A DNA stretch of 43,345 nt from an uncultured Oscillibacter sp. (GTDB lineage Bacteria > Bacillota > Clostridia > Oscillospirales > Oscillospiraceae): contig CAJUMX010000021.1 in assembly GCA_910587705.1 (NCBI GenBank), positions 1 to 43,345 on the forward strand. Reading direction: 5' to 3'. Below the pieces are notes generated by a model. It ran no database searches. It was not told the origin of the DNA and saw nothing but the letters and a program-made list of their open reading frames with translations. Positions within the stretch are counted from its first letter, which is position 1. Each line of letters begins with the position of its first letter. This document shows positions 18,000 to 25,422 of the stretch, piece by piece. A program made the position numbers and the translations under genes.

Positions 18000-18263
18000 T
18001 CACTCCAGCTTCCCGCTCTCCGCCCGTTTCCGCAGGGCTCCGGGGCTCAAGGGGCTTAGATACACAATCTGCTCGTGATAGGGGTGGTCGCAGACCACGA
18101 AGGACCGGGGCAAATCCCCGGAGATATCCAGCACTACCCCCTCCTTCTCGGCGGCGGCCAGGTAATCTCGGGTCCGCTTCTCATAGCTGCATTTGTCCAG
18201 GTCGAAAATGCCAATCACCCGGCGCTGGGGAATGATTTCGTTTTGCCCTAAGTGCAGATACAT
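18000..18263 (-). CDS. remB: DUF370 / RemB-like protein (extracellular matrix regulator family)
   Basis: An 87-residue protein beginning MYLHLGQNEIIPQRRVIGIF, the DUF370 pattern, with DLDKCSYEKRTRDYL following. RemA, the studied relative, is a DNA-binding activator of biofilm genes in Bacillus subtilis; the copy next to recF and gyrB is RemB (YaaB), whose role is less clear. The conserved place between recF and gyrB supports the call. It starts 16 bases after the recF stop. Confidence 0.88.
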   Translation of the reverse strand: MYLHLGQNEIIPQRRVIGIFDLDKCSYEKRTRDYLAAAEKEGVVLDISGDLPRSFVVCDHPYHEQIVYLSPLSPGALRKRAESGKLE

Positions 18264-18279
18264 GGCATATTTCCCCCTT

Positions 18280-19383
18280 TTATAGAATGTTTCCCTGTTC
18301 CACGTGAAACACCCTGCCCCCTAGAAGGCTGGGCAATCGGTCCTCCTCGCAGCAGGTAATAAACACCTGCCCCCCCGCGATGCGGTTCAGGACGAATTCC
18401 TGCCGCCTCGGGTCCAGCTCCGAGAGCACGTCGTCCAGCAGCAGCACCGGGTACTCCCCCGCCGCGTTTTTATAAATCTCCCGCTCCGCCAGCTTCAAGG
18501 CCAGGGCCGCCGTCCGGGTCTGGCCCTGGGAGGCGTACTGCTTCGCCTCCCGCCCGTCGATGCTCACCAGAATATCGTCCTTATGGGGTCCGGAGAGGCA
18601 CAGCCGGGAGGAGAGCTCCGCCTCCCGGTGGCTCTCCATATGCCGCCGGAGCCGGTCCGCCAGAATCCCGATCTCCGCGCCGGGGTCCTCGATGGAGGAA
18701 ACCGTCTGGTATTGAAGGGTCAGCGTCTCCCGTCCCCCGGAGCACTCCCGGTGGTGAAGGGCGGCGTACTCCGCCAGGCGGAGGCAGAACTGGTACCGGT
18801 ACTGAACCAGGGCGGCCCCCAGCCGGATCATCTGCTCGTTGAACTCCGGCAAAGCCTCCAGCAGGTCCGGCCGCTGGTCATAGTCCCGGAGGATGCGGGT
18901 TTTCTGCTCCCTTGCCCGCTCGTAGCCCGCCAGGGCGGCGGCGTACCGGGGCCGGAGCTGGCACAAAGCGGTATCCAAGAAGCGCCGCCGGGCGGCGGCC
19001 CCCTCCCGGATGAGGTACAGGTCCTCCGGCTGGAACAACACCGTGTGGTACACGTCCCCCAGGGCGGCGTTGGTTTTCACGGGGACCTGATTGACGGTCA
19101 GCCTCCGTCTCCGCCCCCGGAAGAGGTCCGCCTGGACCCAAAACTCCCGCTCCCGGGAGGCTGCCCGGGTCCGGAGCCTGGCGGCCTCCGCCTGAAAGCC
19201 GATCATCTCCCGGTCCGTCCGAGCCCGGGGGGACCTCCCCCGGGAGAGGTACACCAGGGCCTCCAAAAGGTTCGTTTTCCCCTGGGCGTTCTCGCCGCAA
19301 ACCACGTTGCACCGGGGGTCGAAGTCCGCCGCCTGACAGACGTAGTTCCGAAAGCCCTCCAACTCCAGACGCTCAATCCGCAT
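18280..19383 (-). CDS. recF: DNA replication and repair protein RecF
   Basis: SMC-like ATPase that helps load RecA at single-strand gaps. The 367-residue protein has Walker A in CGENAQGKTNLLEALVYLS, the ABC-type signature region LSGPHKDDILVSIDG, and Walker B LLLDDVLSELDPRR. The N-terminus MRIERLELEGFRNYVCQAAD is typical. It overlaps the S4-domain gene by 11 bases, indicating translational coupling in dnaN-yaaA-recF order. Confidence 0.97.
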   Translation of the reverse strand: MRIERLELEGFRNYVCQAADFDPRCNVVCGENAQGKTNLLEALVYLSRGRSPRARTDREMIGFQAEAARLRTRAASREREFWVQADLFRGRRRRLTVNQVPVKTNAALGDVYHTVLFQPEDLYLIREGAAARRRFLDTALCQLRPRYAAALAGYERAREQKTRILRDYDQRPDLLEALPEFNEQMIRLGAALVQYRYQFCLRLAEYAALHHRECSGGRETLTLQYQTVSSIEDPGAEIGILADRLRRHMESHREAELSSRLCLSGPHKDDILVSIDGREAKQYASQGQTRTAALALKLAEREIYKNAAGEYPVLLLDDVLSELDPRRQEFVLNRIAGGQVFITCCEEDRLPSLLGGRVFHVEQGNIL

Positions 19384-19588
19384 AGCGGACCGTCAGGGCC
19401 GTTCCGTGGAAGAGCACCTGATCCCCGGGCCGGATTTTCTTCCCCCGCTGGAGGCAGGGCTCCCCGTTCACCTGGGCCTCCCCGGCCTGAATTCGCTCCT
19501 TGGCCTCGCCGCCGGTCTCCACCAGCCCCGCGAATTTCAAAAGGTCCTGGAGCTTGATAAACTCCGTGGTAATCGTCACTTCCTTCAT
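19373..19588 (-). CDS. yaaA: S4-domain RNA-binding protein (YaaA type)
   Basis: A 71-residue protein consisting of one S4 RNA-binding domain: TEFIKLQDLLKFAGLVETGG, then EAKERIQAGEAQVNGEPCLQ, RGKKIRPGDQV. This small protein between dnaN and recF is conserved in Bacillota; it probably binds structured RNA or the ribosome, but the role is unknown. The ATG at 19588 is chosen over 19600 because GGGAGGCGTT immediately precedes it. Confidence 0.9.
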   Translation of the reverse strand: MKEVTITTEFIKLQDLLKFAGLVETGGEAKERIQAGEAQVNGEPCLQRGKKIRPGDQVLFHGTALTVRYAD

Positions 19589-19601
19589 AACGCCTCCCAC
19601 C

Positions 19602-20717
19602 TTAGCCGTCGTTCTTCAGGCGCACCGGCAGCACCATGTAGAGGAAACGGTCCGTTTCGTCCGTGGGCACCAGAATGGCCGGGGACACGCCGGTATTGAG
19701 CTCCACCCGCACGGTGTCCGCCGGGGCGAAGCGCAAAGCGTCCATTAAATAGCGGTTGTTAAAGCCGATTTCCAAACCGTCCCCGTCTCCCTCCAGACGG
19801 CACACGTCCTTGGCCTCGCCGTTGGCGGTCTTGGCGGAGAGGAGGACCTTCCCCTCCATAAAATGGCAGCGCACCGGGCTTTTCAGCTTGTCGGAGATCA
19901 CCACCGACACCCGGTCGATGCTCTCCATCAGGGCCTTGGCCTCCACGGTGACGGCAATGGGGTTTTTCTTGGGAATGGCGTTCCGATAGTCCAGGAATTC
20001 CCCCTCCAAACGGCGGCAGATCAACTCCACGTCCCCCACGGCAAAGAGAATGTGCCGCCGCCCCAGGGTGATTTCCGCCAGGTCCTCCACGTCGCCGCAG
20101 ATGCCCTTCACCTCGTTCAGCGCGGAGCCGGGGGCCACAAAGGAGAACGCCCCGCCCTCCAGCTTCTCCAGGGGCTCCTTCCGCACCGCCAGACGGAAGC
20201 CGTCCACGGCGGCCATGGTGAGGCAGCCCTCTCCGATTTCAAAAAGGGCCCCGGTGTGCACCGGGCGGCTCTCGTTGGTGGAGACGGCAAAGGCCACCTC
20301 CTCAATCATGGCCCGAAGGACCTTTCGTTGCATGGAAACGGCATACTCGTCCTCCACCTCGGGAAGGTCCGGGTAGTCCGCGGAGGAAAGGCCGGGAATC
20401 TCAAAGTCCGCGTCGCCGCAGCGGAGGCGGACCTGCAATTTTTCGTTGGCGGTGAAGGTGACGGAATCGTCGGGCATCCGCCGGATGATGTCGCCAAACA
20501 ACCGGGCGTTGAGGACAATTTCCCCGGCCTCCTCCACCCCGGCGGAGACCTTGGCCCGGATGCCGGTTTGCATGTTATAGCCAGAGACGGTCAGCCCCCC
20601 CTCCCCGGCGTGGAGGAGCAGGCCCTCCAGGGCGGGAATGGAGCTTTTCTGGGCGACGGCCCGGCTGGTGACGGAGATGGCGTTTTGGAGAAGGGCTTTT
20701 TCGCAGCTAAATTTCAT
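19602..20717 (-). CDS. dnaN: DNA polymerase III beta sliding clamp
   Basis: Ring-shaped processivity clamp for the replicative polymerase. At 371 residues it is normal length, with three clamp domains. MKFSCEKALLQNAISVTSRA is the standard start, GLLLHAGEGGLTVSGYNMQT the first domain core, SRPVHTGALFEI the second domain and a C-terminus VPTDETDRFLYMVLPVRLKN, which matches the conserved ending with the peptide-binding pocket. ATG 20717 follows AGGAGGTTTCCTTT read on the minus strand. Confidence 0.98.
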   Translation of the reverse strand: MKFSCEKALLQNAISVTSRAVAQKSSIPALEGLLLHAGEGGLTVSGYNMQTGIRAKVSAGVEEAGEIVLNARLFGDIIRRMPDDSVTFTANEKLQVRLRCGDADFEIPGLSSADYPDLPEVEDEYAVSMQRKVLRAMIEEVAFAVSTNESRPVHTGALFEIGEGCLTMAAVDGFRLAVRKEPLEKLEGGAFSFVAPGSALNEVKGICGDVEDLAEITLGRRHILFAVGDVELICRRLEGEFLDYRNAIPKKNPIAVTVEAKALMESIDRVSVVISDKLKSPVRCHFMEGKVLLSAKTANGEAKDVCRLEGDGDGLEIGFNNRYLMDALRFAPADTVRVELNTGVSPAILVPTDETDRFLYMVLPVRLKNDG

Positions 20718-21128
20718 AAAGGAAACCTCCTTGCGCCAAGAGGCGCGGAAATGGAAAGATGGTTCCGGCGCTGGTCCGGAAACGGCGAAAGCCGTTCTTT
20801 TTAAAAAGAAAAGAACATATTTTTAGAAGCAGTAGCCGTAGGGGGGCGGGATTGTGGAAAAAGGGAACATTCCCAGGAATGGCAGGGTTTTCCGCCTCCA
20901 CAGGGGATGTTGAAAAAGAGGGTGGTTATCAACGCCTTTTGTCGAAGGCGCTTTTATCCACAGGAATGTTTTCCTTTTCCACCAGAATTGTGGAAATTGA
21001 GTATCCCAAAAAAGGGCGGATTTTAGAAGAAAACCACCCGTAGGGACGGACCGGTGGGTCCGCCTGTCTGCCGGAATCCTGGCACATCCAATTTCCGGCG
21101 TTTCAATTATTGAAGGTTCTCCCCCACG
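20718..21128. other. Putative replication origin region (dnaA-dnaN gap)
   Basis: This 411-bp gap holds an exact DnaA box TTATCCACA at 20954-20962, near matches TGTGGAAAA (20853-20861) and TGTGGAAAT (20989-20997), and further box-like sites around 20897 (CCTCCACAG) and 20925 (GTTATCAAC). A leader hairpin GTTCTTTTT..AAAAGAAC (20794-20816) and an AT-rich run (20805-20830) precede dnaN, a possible unwinding element. A REP-like palindrome TAGGGACGGACC..GGTCCGCC lies at 21041-21063. Position between dnaA and dnaN plus clustered boxes is the classical oriC picture; origin function is inferred. Confidence 0.7.
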
Positions 21129-22448
21129 TCAGTGCCGGGAGGTGATGTTGCTTTTCAGCTCCTTCACCATTTCGGCGAAGGCCGGGTCCTTTTTCATCTT
21201 CTGCTCCACCTGGCGGATGGAGTGAATGACGGTGGAGTGGTCCCGGTTGTCAAAGAGCTGGCCGATGTTGTCCTGGGAGAGGTTCGTCATCACCCGGATG
21301 AGGTACATGGAGATCTGCCGGGCCTCCACGGCGGCCCGCACCCGCTGCTGGCCCTTCACCACGGATTCCTCCAGCTGGTAGTACCGGCTGACGTAGGACA
21401 AGATGCCCTCCGGCGTGGGAATATACTCGTTGCTGCCCTTTAAGATGTCCTGCATGGCCCGGTTTACGGTGTCCTCGTCGGTCTCCTTGTCCAGAAGCTG
21501 CTTATAGGCCAGAACCTTATTGACGGTGCCCTCCAGCTGGCGGACGTTGGCGGTGACCTTTTGGGCGATCATGACGGCGATCTTGTCCGGCAGGTCCATG
21601 CCCAAAAGGGCGGCCTTGTTCTTCACAATGGCAAGCCGGGTCTCGAAGTCCGGCGGCGTCACGTCGGCCAGTAAGCCCCACTCGAAGCGGGTCCGCAGCC
21701 GGTCGTCCAAAAGCGTCATCTCGGAGGGGGGCCGGTCGGAGGTCAGCACGATCTGCCGCCCGGATTCATAGAGGGTGTTGAAGGTGTGGAAGAACTCGTT
21801 TTGCACCTGCTCTTTCCCCGCCACGAACTGCACGTCGTCCACCAGCAGCAAATCCGCCTCCCGGTACTTGGCCCGGAACTCGCTGCCCCGGTTGGCCCGG
21901 ACCAGCTCCACGAACTCGTTGATGAACTCGTCGCCCTTGATGTAGACGATTTTAGCGGCGGGGTCGTTTTTCCGGATGACGTTGGCGATGGCGTAGAGCA
22001 GGTGGGTTTTTCCAAGGCCGGAATCCCCGTAGATGAGAAGGGGGTTGTAGTTCTGGGCGGGGTGCTCCGCCACGGCCATGGAGGCGGCGTGGGCCAGCTT
22101 ATTGGAGGGGCCCACTACGAAGTTGTCGAAGGTGAATTCGGCGTAGGTAAAGCGGTCTGCCTGCCGCTTCGGGGCCCCGCCGCCCTGGTATTCCAAAAGG
22201 CCCGGGTCGTCGAAAATCTTCACCTCGAAATCCGTGGAGAAAATGTCGTGGAGGGCGGCTTTGATGTTGTTGAGAAACAGGGACTCCAGGTATCCCCTTT
22301 TGAAGTCGCTGGCGCAGTGGAGGTAACAGGTATTGCCCTTGATGTCCACGATGCGAAGTTCGTCGAACCAGGTGGAAATGGTGGTCTCGGAGAGCGTCCC
22401 CCGAAGCTGGCGCAGGACATTCTCCCAAATGTCGGTGACGGAATTCAA
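21129..22448 (-). CDS. dnaA: Chromosomal replication initiator DnaA
   Basis: AAA+ protein that binds DnaA boxes and opens oriC. I place the start at TTG 22448 (MNSVTDIWENVLRQLRG), eight bases after GAGAGGTG, giving 439 residues; the open frame continues to 22532 but into the promoter. Domain I at residues ~1-85, linker, then domain III with Walker A GDSGLGKTHLLYAIAN, Walker B ADLLLVDDVQFV and sensor regions, and domain IV with the signature RDHSTVIHSIRQVEQ for box recognition. Upstream of it is a large repeat instead of the rpmH-rnpA cluster common in Bacillota. Confidence 0.97.
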   Translation of the reverse strand: MNSVTDIWENVLRQLRGTLSETTISTWFDELRIVDIKGNTCYLHCASDFKRGYLESLFLNNIKAALHDIFSTDFEVKIFDDPGLLEYQGGGAPKRQADRFTYAEFTFDNFVVGPSNKLAHAASMAVAEHPAQNYNPLLIYGDSGLGKTHLLYAIANVIRKNDPAAKIVYIKGDEFINEFVELVRANRGSEFRAKYREADLLLVDDVQFVAGKEQVQNEFFHTFNTLYESGRQIVLTSDRPPSEMTLLDDRLRTRFEWGLLADVTPPDFETRLAIVKNKAALLGMDLPDKIAVMIAQKVTANVRQLEGTVNKVLAYKQLLDKETDEDTVNRAMQDILKGSNEYIPTPEGILSYVSRYYQLEESVVKGQQRVRAAVEARQISMYLIRVMTNLSQDNIGQLFDNRDHSTVIHSIRQVEQKMKKDPAFAEMVKELKSNITSRH

Positions 22449-22503
22449 AAAGGAAACACCTCTCTTTTCTGTCTTGTTGTTGAGGGGATGAAAACATTTC
22501 TTT

Positions 22504-22532
22504 ATTATAGCAGAAAAGGGAGCGGATAGCAA
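22504..22532 (-). promoter_or_regulatory. Promoter of dnaA
   Basis: Minus strand TTGCTA (22532-22527), 17 bp, TATAAT (22509-22504), giving a leader of about 50 nt with the GAGAGGTG ribosome site. I see no full DnaA box beside it. Confidence 0.7.
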
Positions 22533-22594
22533 TACCTATTCTAATAATAAGGGGATGGTTTTGGACAATCTCCCTGCCAGGAGGGGGGCGTTTG

Positions 22595-22852
22595 CTCGCC
22601 CTACGGGCGGGGGAGAATGGAAACCAGCGATGGCTGGTGCAATGCACCCCCCATTTTCTCTTTTTCTTCCAGAAGAAAATGAGAAAACGGGCCGTGCACG
22701 GTCCAAAAGAGAAAAAGAAGTAACGGGGGACGATACGGGGGCGCGGCTGAATGATCGGCGGAGCCGGAATGACTTCCCACGCGCAATCAAATTGAGCGGG
22801 GGTTTGTTCCTCGACGAATGGACAAGCTTCTCTTTCCGCTGCCGCTACCCTG
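22595..22852 (+). repeat. Dispersed ~250-bp repeat, forward arm 2a, upstream of dnaA
   Basis: A complete arm. In order: hairpin CTCGCCCTACGGGCGGG, hairpin CCAGCGATGGCTGG, hairpin GGTGCAATGCACC, the A/T hairpin TTTCTTCCAGAAGAAA, palindrome GGGCCGTGCACGGTCC, the A-rich stretch, GGCGGAGCCGGAATGACTTC and the inner end CTTTCCGCTGCCGC. It begins about 65 bp from the dnaA promoter. Non-coding; short ORFs in it are not shared in frame with the other copies. Confidence 0.85.
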
Positions 22853-22951
22853 GCGCGGGCGGATGGTATCCAAAGCATAGCGGCCAGCGAAGCGTCGCCG
22901 CTCACCTGGCACGCACTGAAAAAGAAGGTCGGTAGACGCAGCTCCGGCGGA

Positions 22952-23190
22952 ACCACCGGGGTGCGGCAGCAAAAAGAGGAGCTGGTCCATTCGGTGAAGA
23001 GCAACCCCCGTGCGAACCAATTGCGCGTGGGAAGTCATTCTGGCTCCGCCATTCATTCAGCCGCGCCCCCGTATCGTCCCCCGTTACTTCTTTTTCTCTT
23101 TTGGACCGTGCACGGCCCGTTTTCTCGTTTTCTTCTGGAAGAAAAAGAGAAAATGGGGGGTGCATTGCACCAGCCATCATCATGGCTGAA
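22952..23190 (-). repeat. Dispersed ~250-bp repeat, inverted arm 2b
   Basis: Reverse complement of arm 2a over about 240 bp with scattered differences, separated from it by 99 bp (22853-22951) with no recognised feature. It ends just before the phosphoglucomutase promoter. Together 2a and 2b form a ~600-bp near-palindrome. Confidence 0.85.
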
Positions 23191-23216
23191 TCTCCCCCCC
23201 CCACCCTTCCTTTTTC

Positions 23217-23245
23217 TTGACATCCCCCCTGGAAGCCCTTATAAT
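23217..23245 (+). promoter_or_regulatory. Strong sigma-A promoter of the phospho-sugar mutase gene
   Basis: TTGACA (23217-23222), 17 bp, TATAAT (23240-23245): a perfect consensus. The ~95-nt leader to the start at 23346 shows no riboswitch I recognise. Confidence 0.85.
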
Positions 23246-23345
23246 GTTTTTGTGCGGCATGGATAATTTTGCCGGACACAAGGAATCAAACGTTGTCCAT
23301 ATTCGTCAAAAGCCGGGCAGCGTTCATCAAAGGAGGAGCATCGCT

Positions 23346-25073
23346 ATGGACTTCATGAAGGAATACGAGAAATGGCTTGGAAGCCCCGCCCTGAGCGAGG
23401 CGGAGCGGGCCGAGCTGGAGGCCATCCGAAACGACCCCAAGGAGATCGAGTCCCGGTTCTACGGACCCCTGGAATTCGGCACCGCCGGCCTCCGGGGCAC
23501 CATGTACACAGGGCTTCACAATATGAACATCCACGTCATCCGCTGGGCCACCCAGGGCTTTGCCGACGTGATCTGCGCCGAAGGCGAGGAGGGCAAAAAG
23601 CGGGGCGTGGCCATCTGCATGGACTGCCGGAACCACTCCCTGGAGTTCGCCCGGGCCGCCGCCGAGGTCTGCGCCGCCAATGGTATTCATGTGCGGATTT
23701 TCGAATCCCTCCGCCCCACCCCGGAGCTGAGCTTTGCCGTCCGGGAGTATCACTGCCAGGCGGGAATCAACGTCACCGCCAGCCACAACCCCAAGGAATA
23801 CAACGGCTATAAAGTCTACTGGCAGGACGGGGCCCAGCTTCCCCCCCATCACGCCGACGCCATCGCCAAGCGGCTGGGGGAAATCGACATCTTCACCGAC
23901 ATTCAGCGCATGGACTATGACGAGGCGGTCAAGGCCGGGCTCATTGAGGTCCTGGGGGCCGAGACCGACGAGAAATTCCTCACCAACGTCATGGCCCAGG
24001 TCAACGACAAGGCCACGGTGGAACAGGTGGCGGACCGCTTTAAGATGGTCTACACCCCCTTCCACGGTACCGGTCACAAGCTGATTCCCGAGGCCCTGGG
24101 CCGCCTGGGGGTGAAGCACCTCCTCTGCGTCCCGGAGCAGATGGTCATTGACGGGGACTTCCCCACCGTGGTCTCCCCCAACCCGGAGAATCCCGAGGGC
24201 TTCTACCTGGCGGTGGACCTGGCCAAGAAGGAGGGCGCGGACTTCATCCTGGGCTCCGACCCCGACGCCGACCGGGTGGGCATCATGGTCCGCACCAAGG
24301 ACGGCGAGTTCAAGGTCATCACCGGAAACCAGACCGGCGTTCTGCTGCTGGACTACCTCATCGGCGCGAGGAAACGGGCGGGCACCCTGCCGGAGAAGGC
24401 GGTGGCCCTGAAAACCATCGTCACCACGGAGATGGCCCGGAAGGTGGCGGAGGTCAACGGCCTCCAGTGCTTCGACACCTTCACCGGCTTCAAGTTCCTG
24501 GCGGAGAAGAAGGACAAGCTGGAAAACAGCGGCGAGGGCAAGGTGATCTTCTCCTATGAGGAGAGCTACGGCTACATGCTGGGGGATTATGTCCGGGACA
24601 AGGACGCCGTTACGGCGGCCCTGCTGCTGACGGAGATGGCCGCCTGGTACGCCAACCAGGGCATGACCCTGGCGGACGCTCTGGAGGCCCTGTACGAGAA
24701 GTACGGCTACTATGCCGAGCACACCTATAACCTGGTCATGCCGGGCCTGGACGGCCTTAAGGACATGGCGAATCTGATGAAGGGCCTCCGGGAGAATCCC
24801 CCGGCGGAGATTTCCGGCGTGAAGGTGGTCCAGTTCAAGGACTACTCCGACGGCTCCGTCACCGACTGCGCCACCGGGGCCAAGAGTACGATGGAGCTCT
24901 CCGGGTCCAACGTGCTGCGCTTTGAGATGGCGGACGGCACCAGCGTCATTGTCCGGCCCTCCGGCACGGAGCCCAAGATCAAGGTCTACATCCTCACCCA
25001 GGGCAAGGACGCGGCGGACGCCCAGGCCAATGTGGATAAATACGGTGCCTGGGTAAAGGGCCTGCAAAAATAA
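23346..25073 (+). CDS. Phospho-sugar mutase (phosphoglucomutase / phosphomannomutase)
   Basis: Interconverts hexose 1- and 6-phosphates, linking glycolysis with polysaccharide and cell-wall precursor synthesis. The 575-residue protein carries the four alpha-D-phosphohexomutase domains: active-site phosphoserine loop INVTASHNPKEYNGYKVYW (residues ~142-160), metal-binding loop GSDPDADRVGIMV (~305), substrate loop IFSYEESYGYMLGDYV (~400) and phosphate-binding VRPSGTEPKIKVYI (~540). The N-terminus EYEKWLGSPAL with FGTAGLRGTMYTG is the PgcA-type. ATG 23346 follows AAAGGAGGAGC. Length matches PgcA. Whether glucose or mannose is preferred cannot be told. Confidence 0.95.
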   Translation: MDFMKEYEKWLGSPALSEAERAELEAIRNDPKEIESRFYGPLEFGTAGLRGTMYTGLHNMNIHVIRWATQGFADVICAEGEEGKKRGVAICMDCRNHSLEFARAAAEVCAANGIHVRIFESLRPTPELSFAVREYHCQAGINVTASHNPKEYNGYKVYWQDGAQLPPHHADAIAKRLGEIDIFTDIQRMDYDEAVKAGLIEVLGAETDEKFLTNVMAQVNDKATVEQVADRFKMVYTPFHGTGHKLIPEALGRLGVKHLLCVPEQMVIDGDFPTVVSPNPENPEGFYLAVDLAKKEGADFILGSDPDADRVGIMVRTKDGEFKVITGNQTGVLLLDYLIGARKRAGTLPEKAVALKTIVTTEMARKVAEVNGLQCFDTFTGFKFLAEKKDKLENSGEGKVIFSYEESYGYMLGDYVRDKDAVTAALLLTEMAAWYANQGMTLADALEALYEKYGYYAEHTYNLVMPGLDGLKDMANLMKGLRENPPAEISGVKVVQFKDYSDGSVTDCATGAKSTMELSGSNVLRFEMADGTSVIVRPSGTEPKIKVYILTQGKDAADAQANVDKYGAWVKGLQK

Positions 25074-25083
25074 GAGGATGCCT

Positions 25084-25166
25084 GTAGGGGCGGACCTATG
25101 TGTCCGCCCTCCTCCAGGGAGTGCCGGGATTGCGGAAAACGGGCGGACACGCAGGTCCGCCCCTAC
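25084..25166. repeat. Pair of REP-like palindromes in inverted orientation
   Basis: GTAGGGGCGGAC-CTATGT-GTCCGCCC (25084-25109) and its inverted counterpart GGGCGGAC-ACGCAG-GTCCGCCCCTAC (25141-25166) enclose 31 bp. Each can form a hairpin and both together a longer one. Same family as copies near 3.0, 21.0, 30.3, 35.7, 40.6 and 40.7 kb. Confidence 0.75.
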
Positions 25167-25213
25167 GGTACGTTTACCGGCGGAATGACATGCGTCCCTT
25201 GGGCGGTTTATCT

Positions 25214-25256
25214 GGAAGGGCCCGGCGGCTGTCCGCCGGACCCTTCCTTCTTTTTC
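25214..25256 (+). terminator. Intrinsic terminator of the phospho-sugar mutase gene
   Basis: GGAAGGG.CCGGCGG-CTGT-CCGCCGG.CCCTTCC (25214-25247) followed by TTCTTTTT. Confidence 0.85.
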
Positions 25257-25330
25257 CATATGTAAATTGACGAATTTTTAACCAACATTTTGGAGGGGAA
25301 GCATAAATGTGATTTTGCCCAAAATTTCTG

Positions 25331-25359
25331 TTGTAATCCGCCGGTAGCTGTTGTATAAT
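25331..25359 (+). promoter_or_regulatory. Promoter of the EF-G-like gene
   Basis: TTGTAA (25331-25336), 17 bp, TATAAT (25354-25359). The ~57-nt leader has a small CGGCCCCGGCCG hairpin and the ribosome site AAGGAG. The AT-rich stretch 25257-25330 shows nothing else. Confidence 0.7.
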
Positions 25360-25422
25360 TCATATATTGGACGCTTGCGGCCCCGGCCGCATGGACAGCA
25401 AAGATAAGGAGTGGAACGAATC

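Noticed and set aside
22853..22951. Centre of the inverted repeat pair as an attachment site or integron-like site
   Set aside because: No integrase gene, no direct repeats and no similarity to the centre of the other inverted pair.
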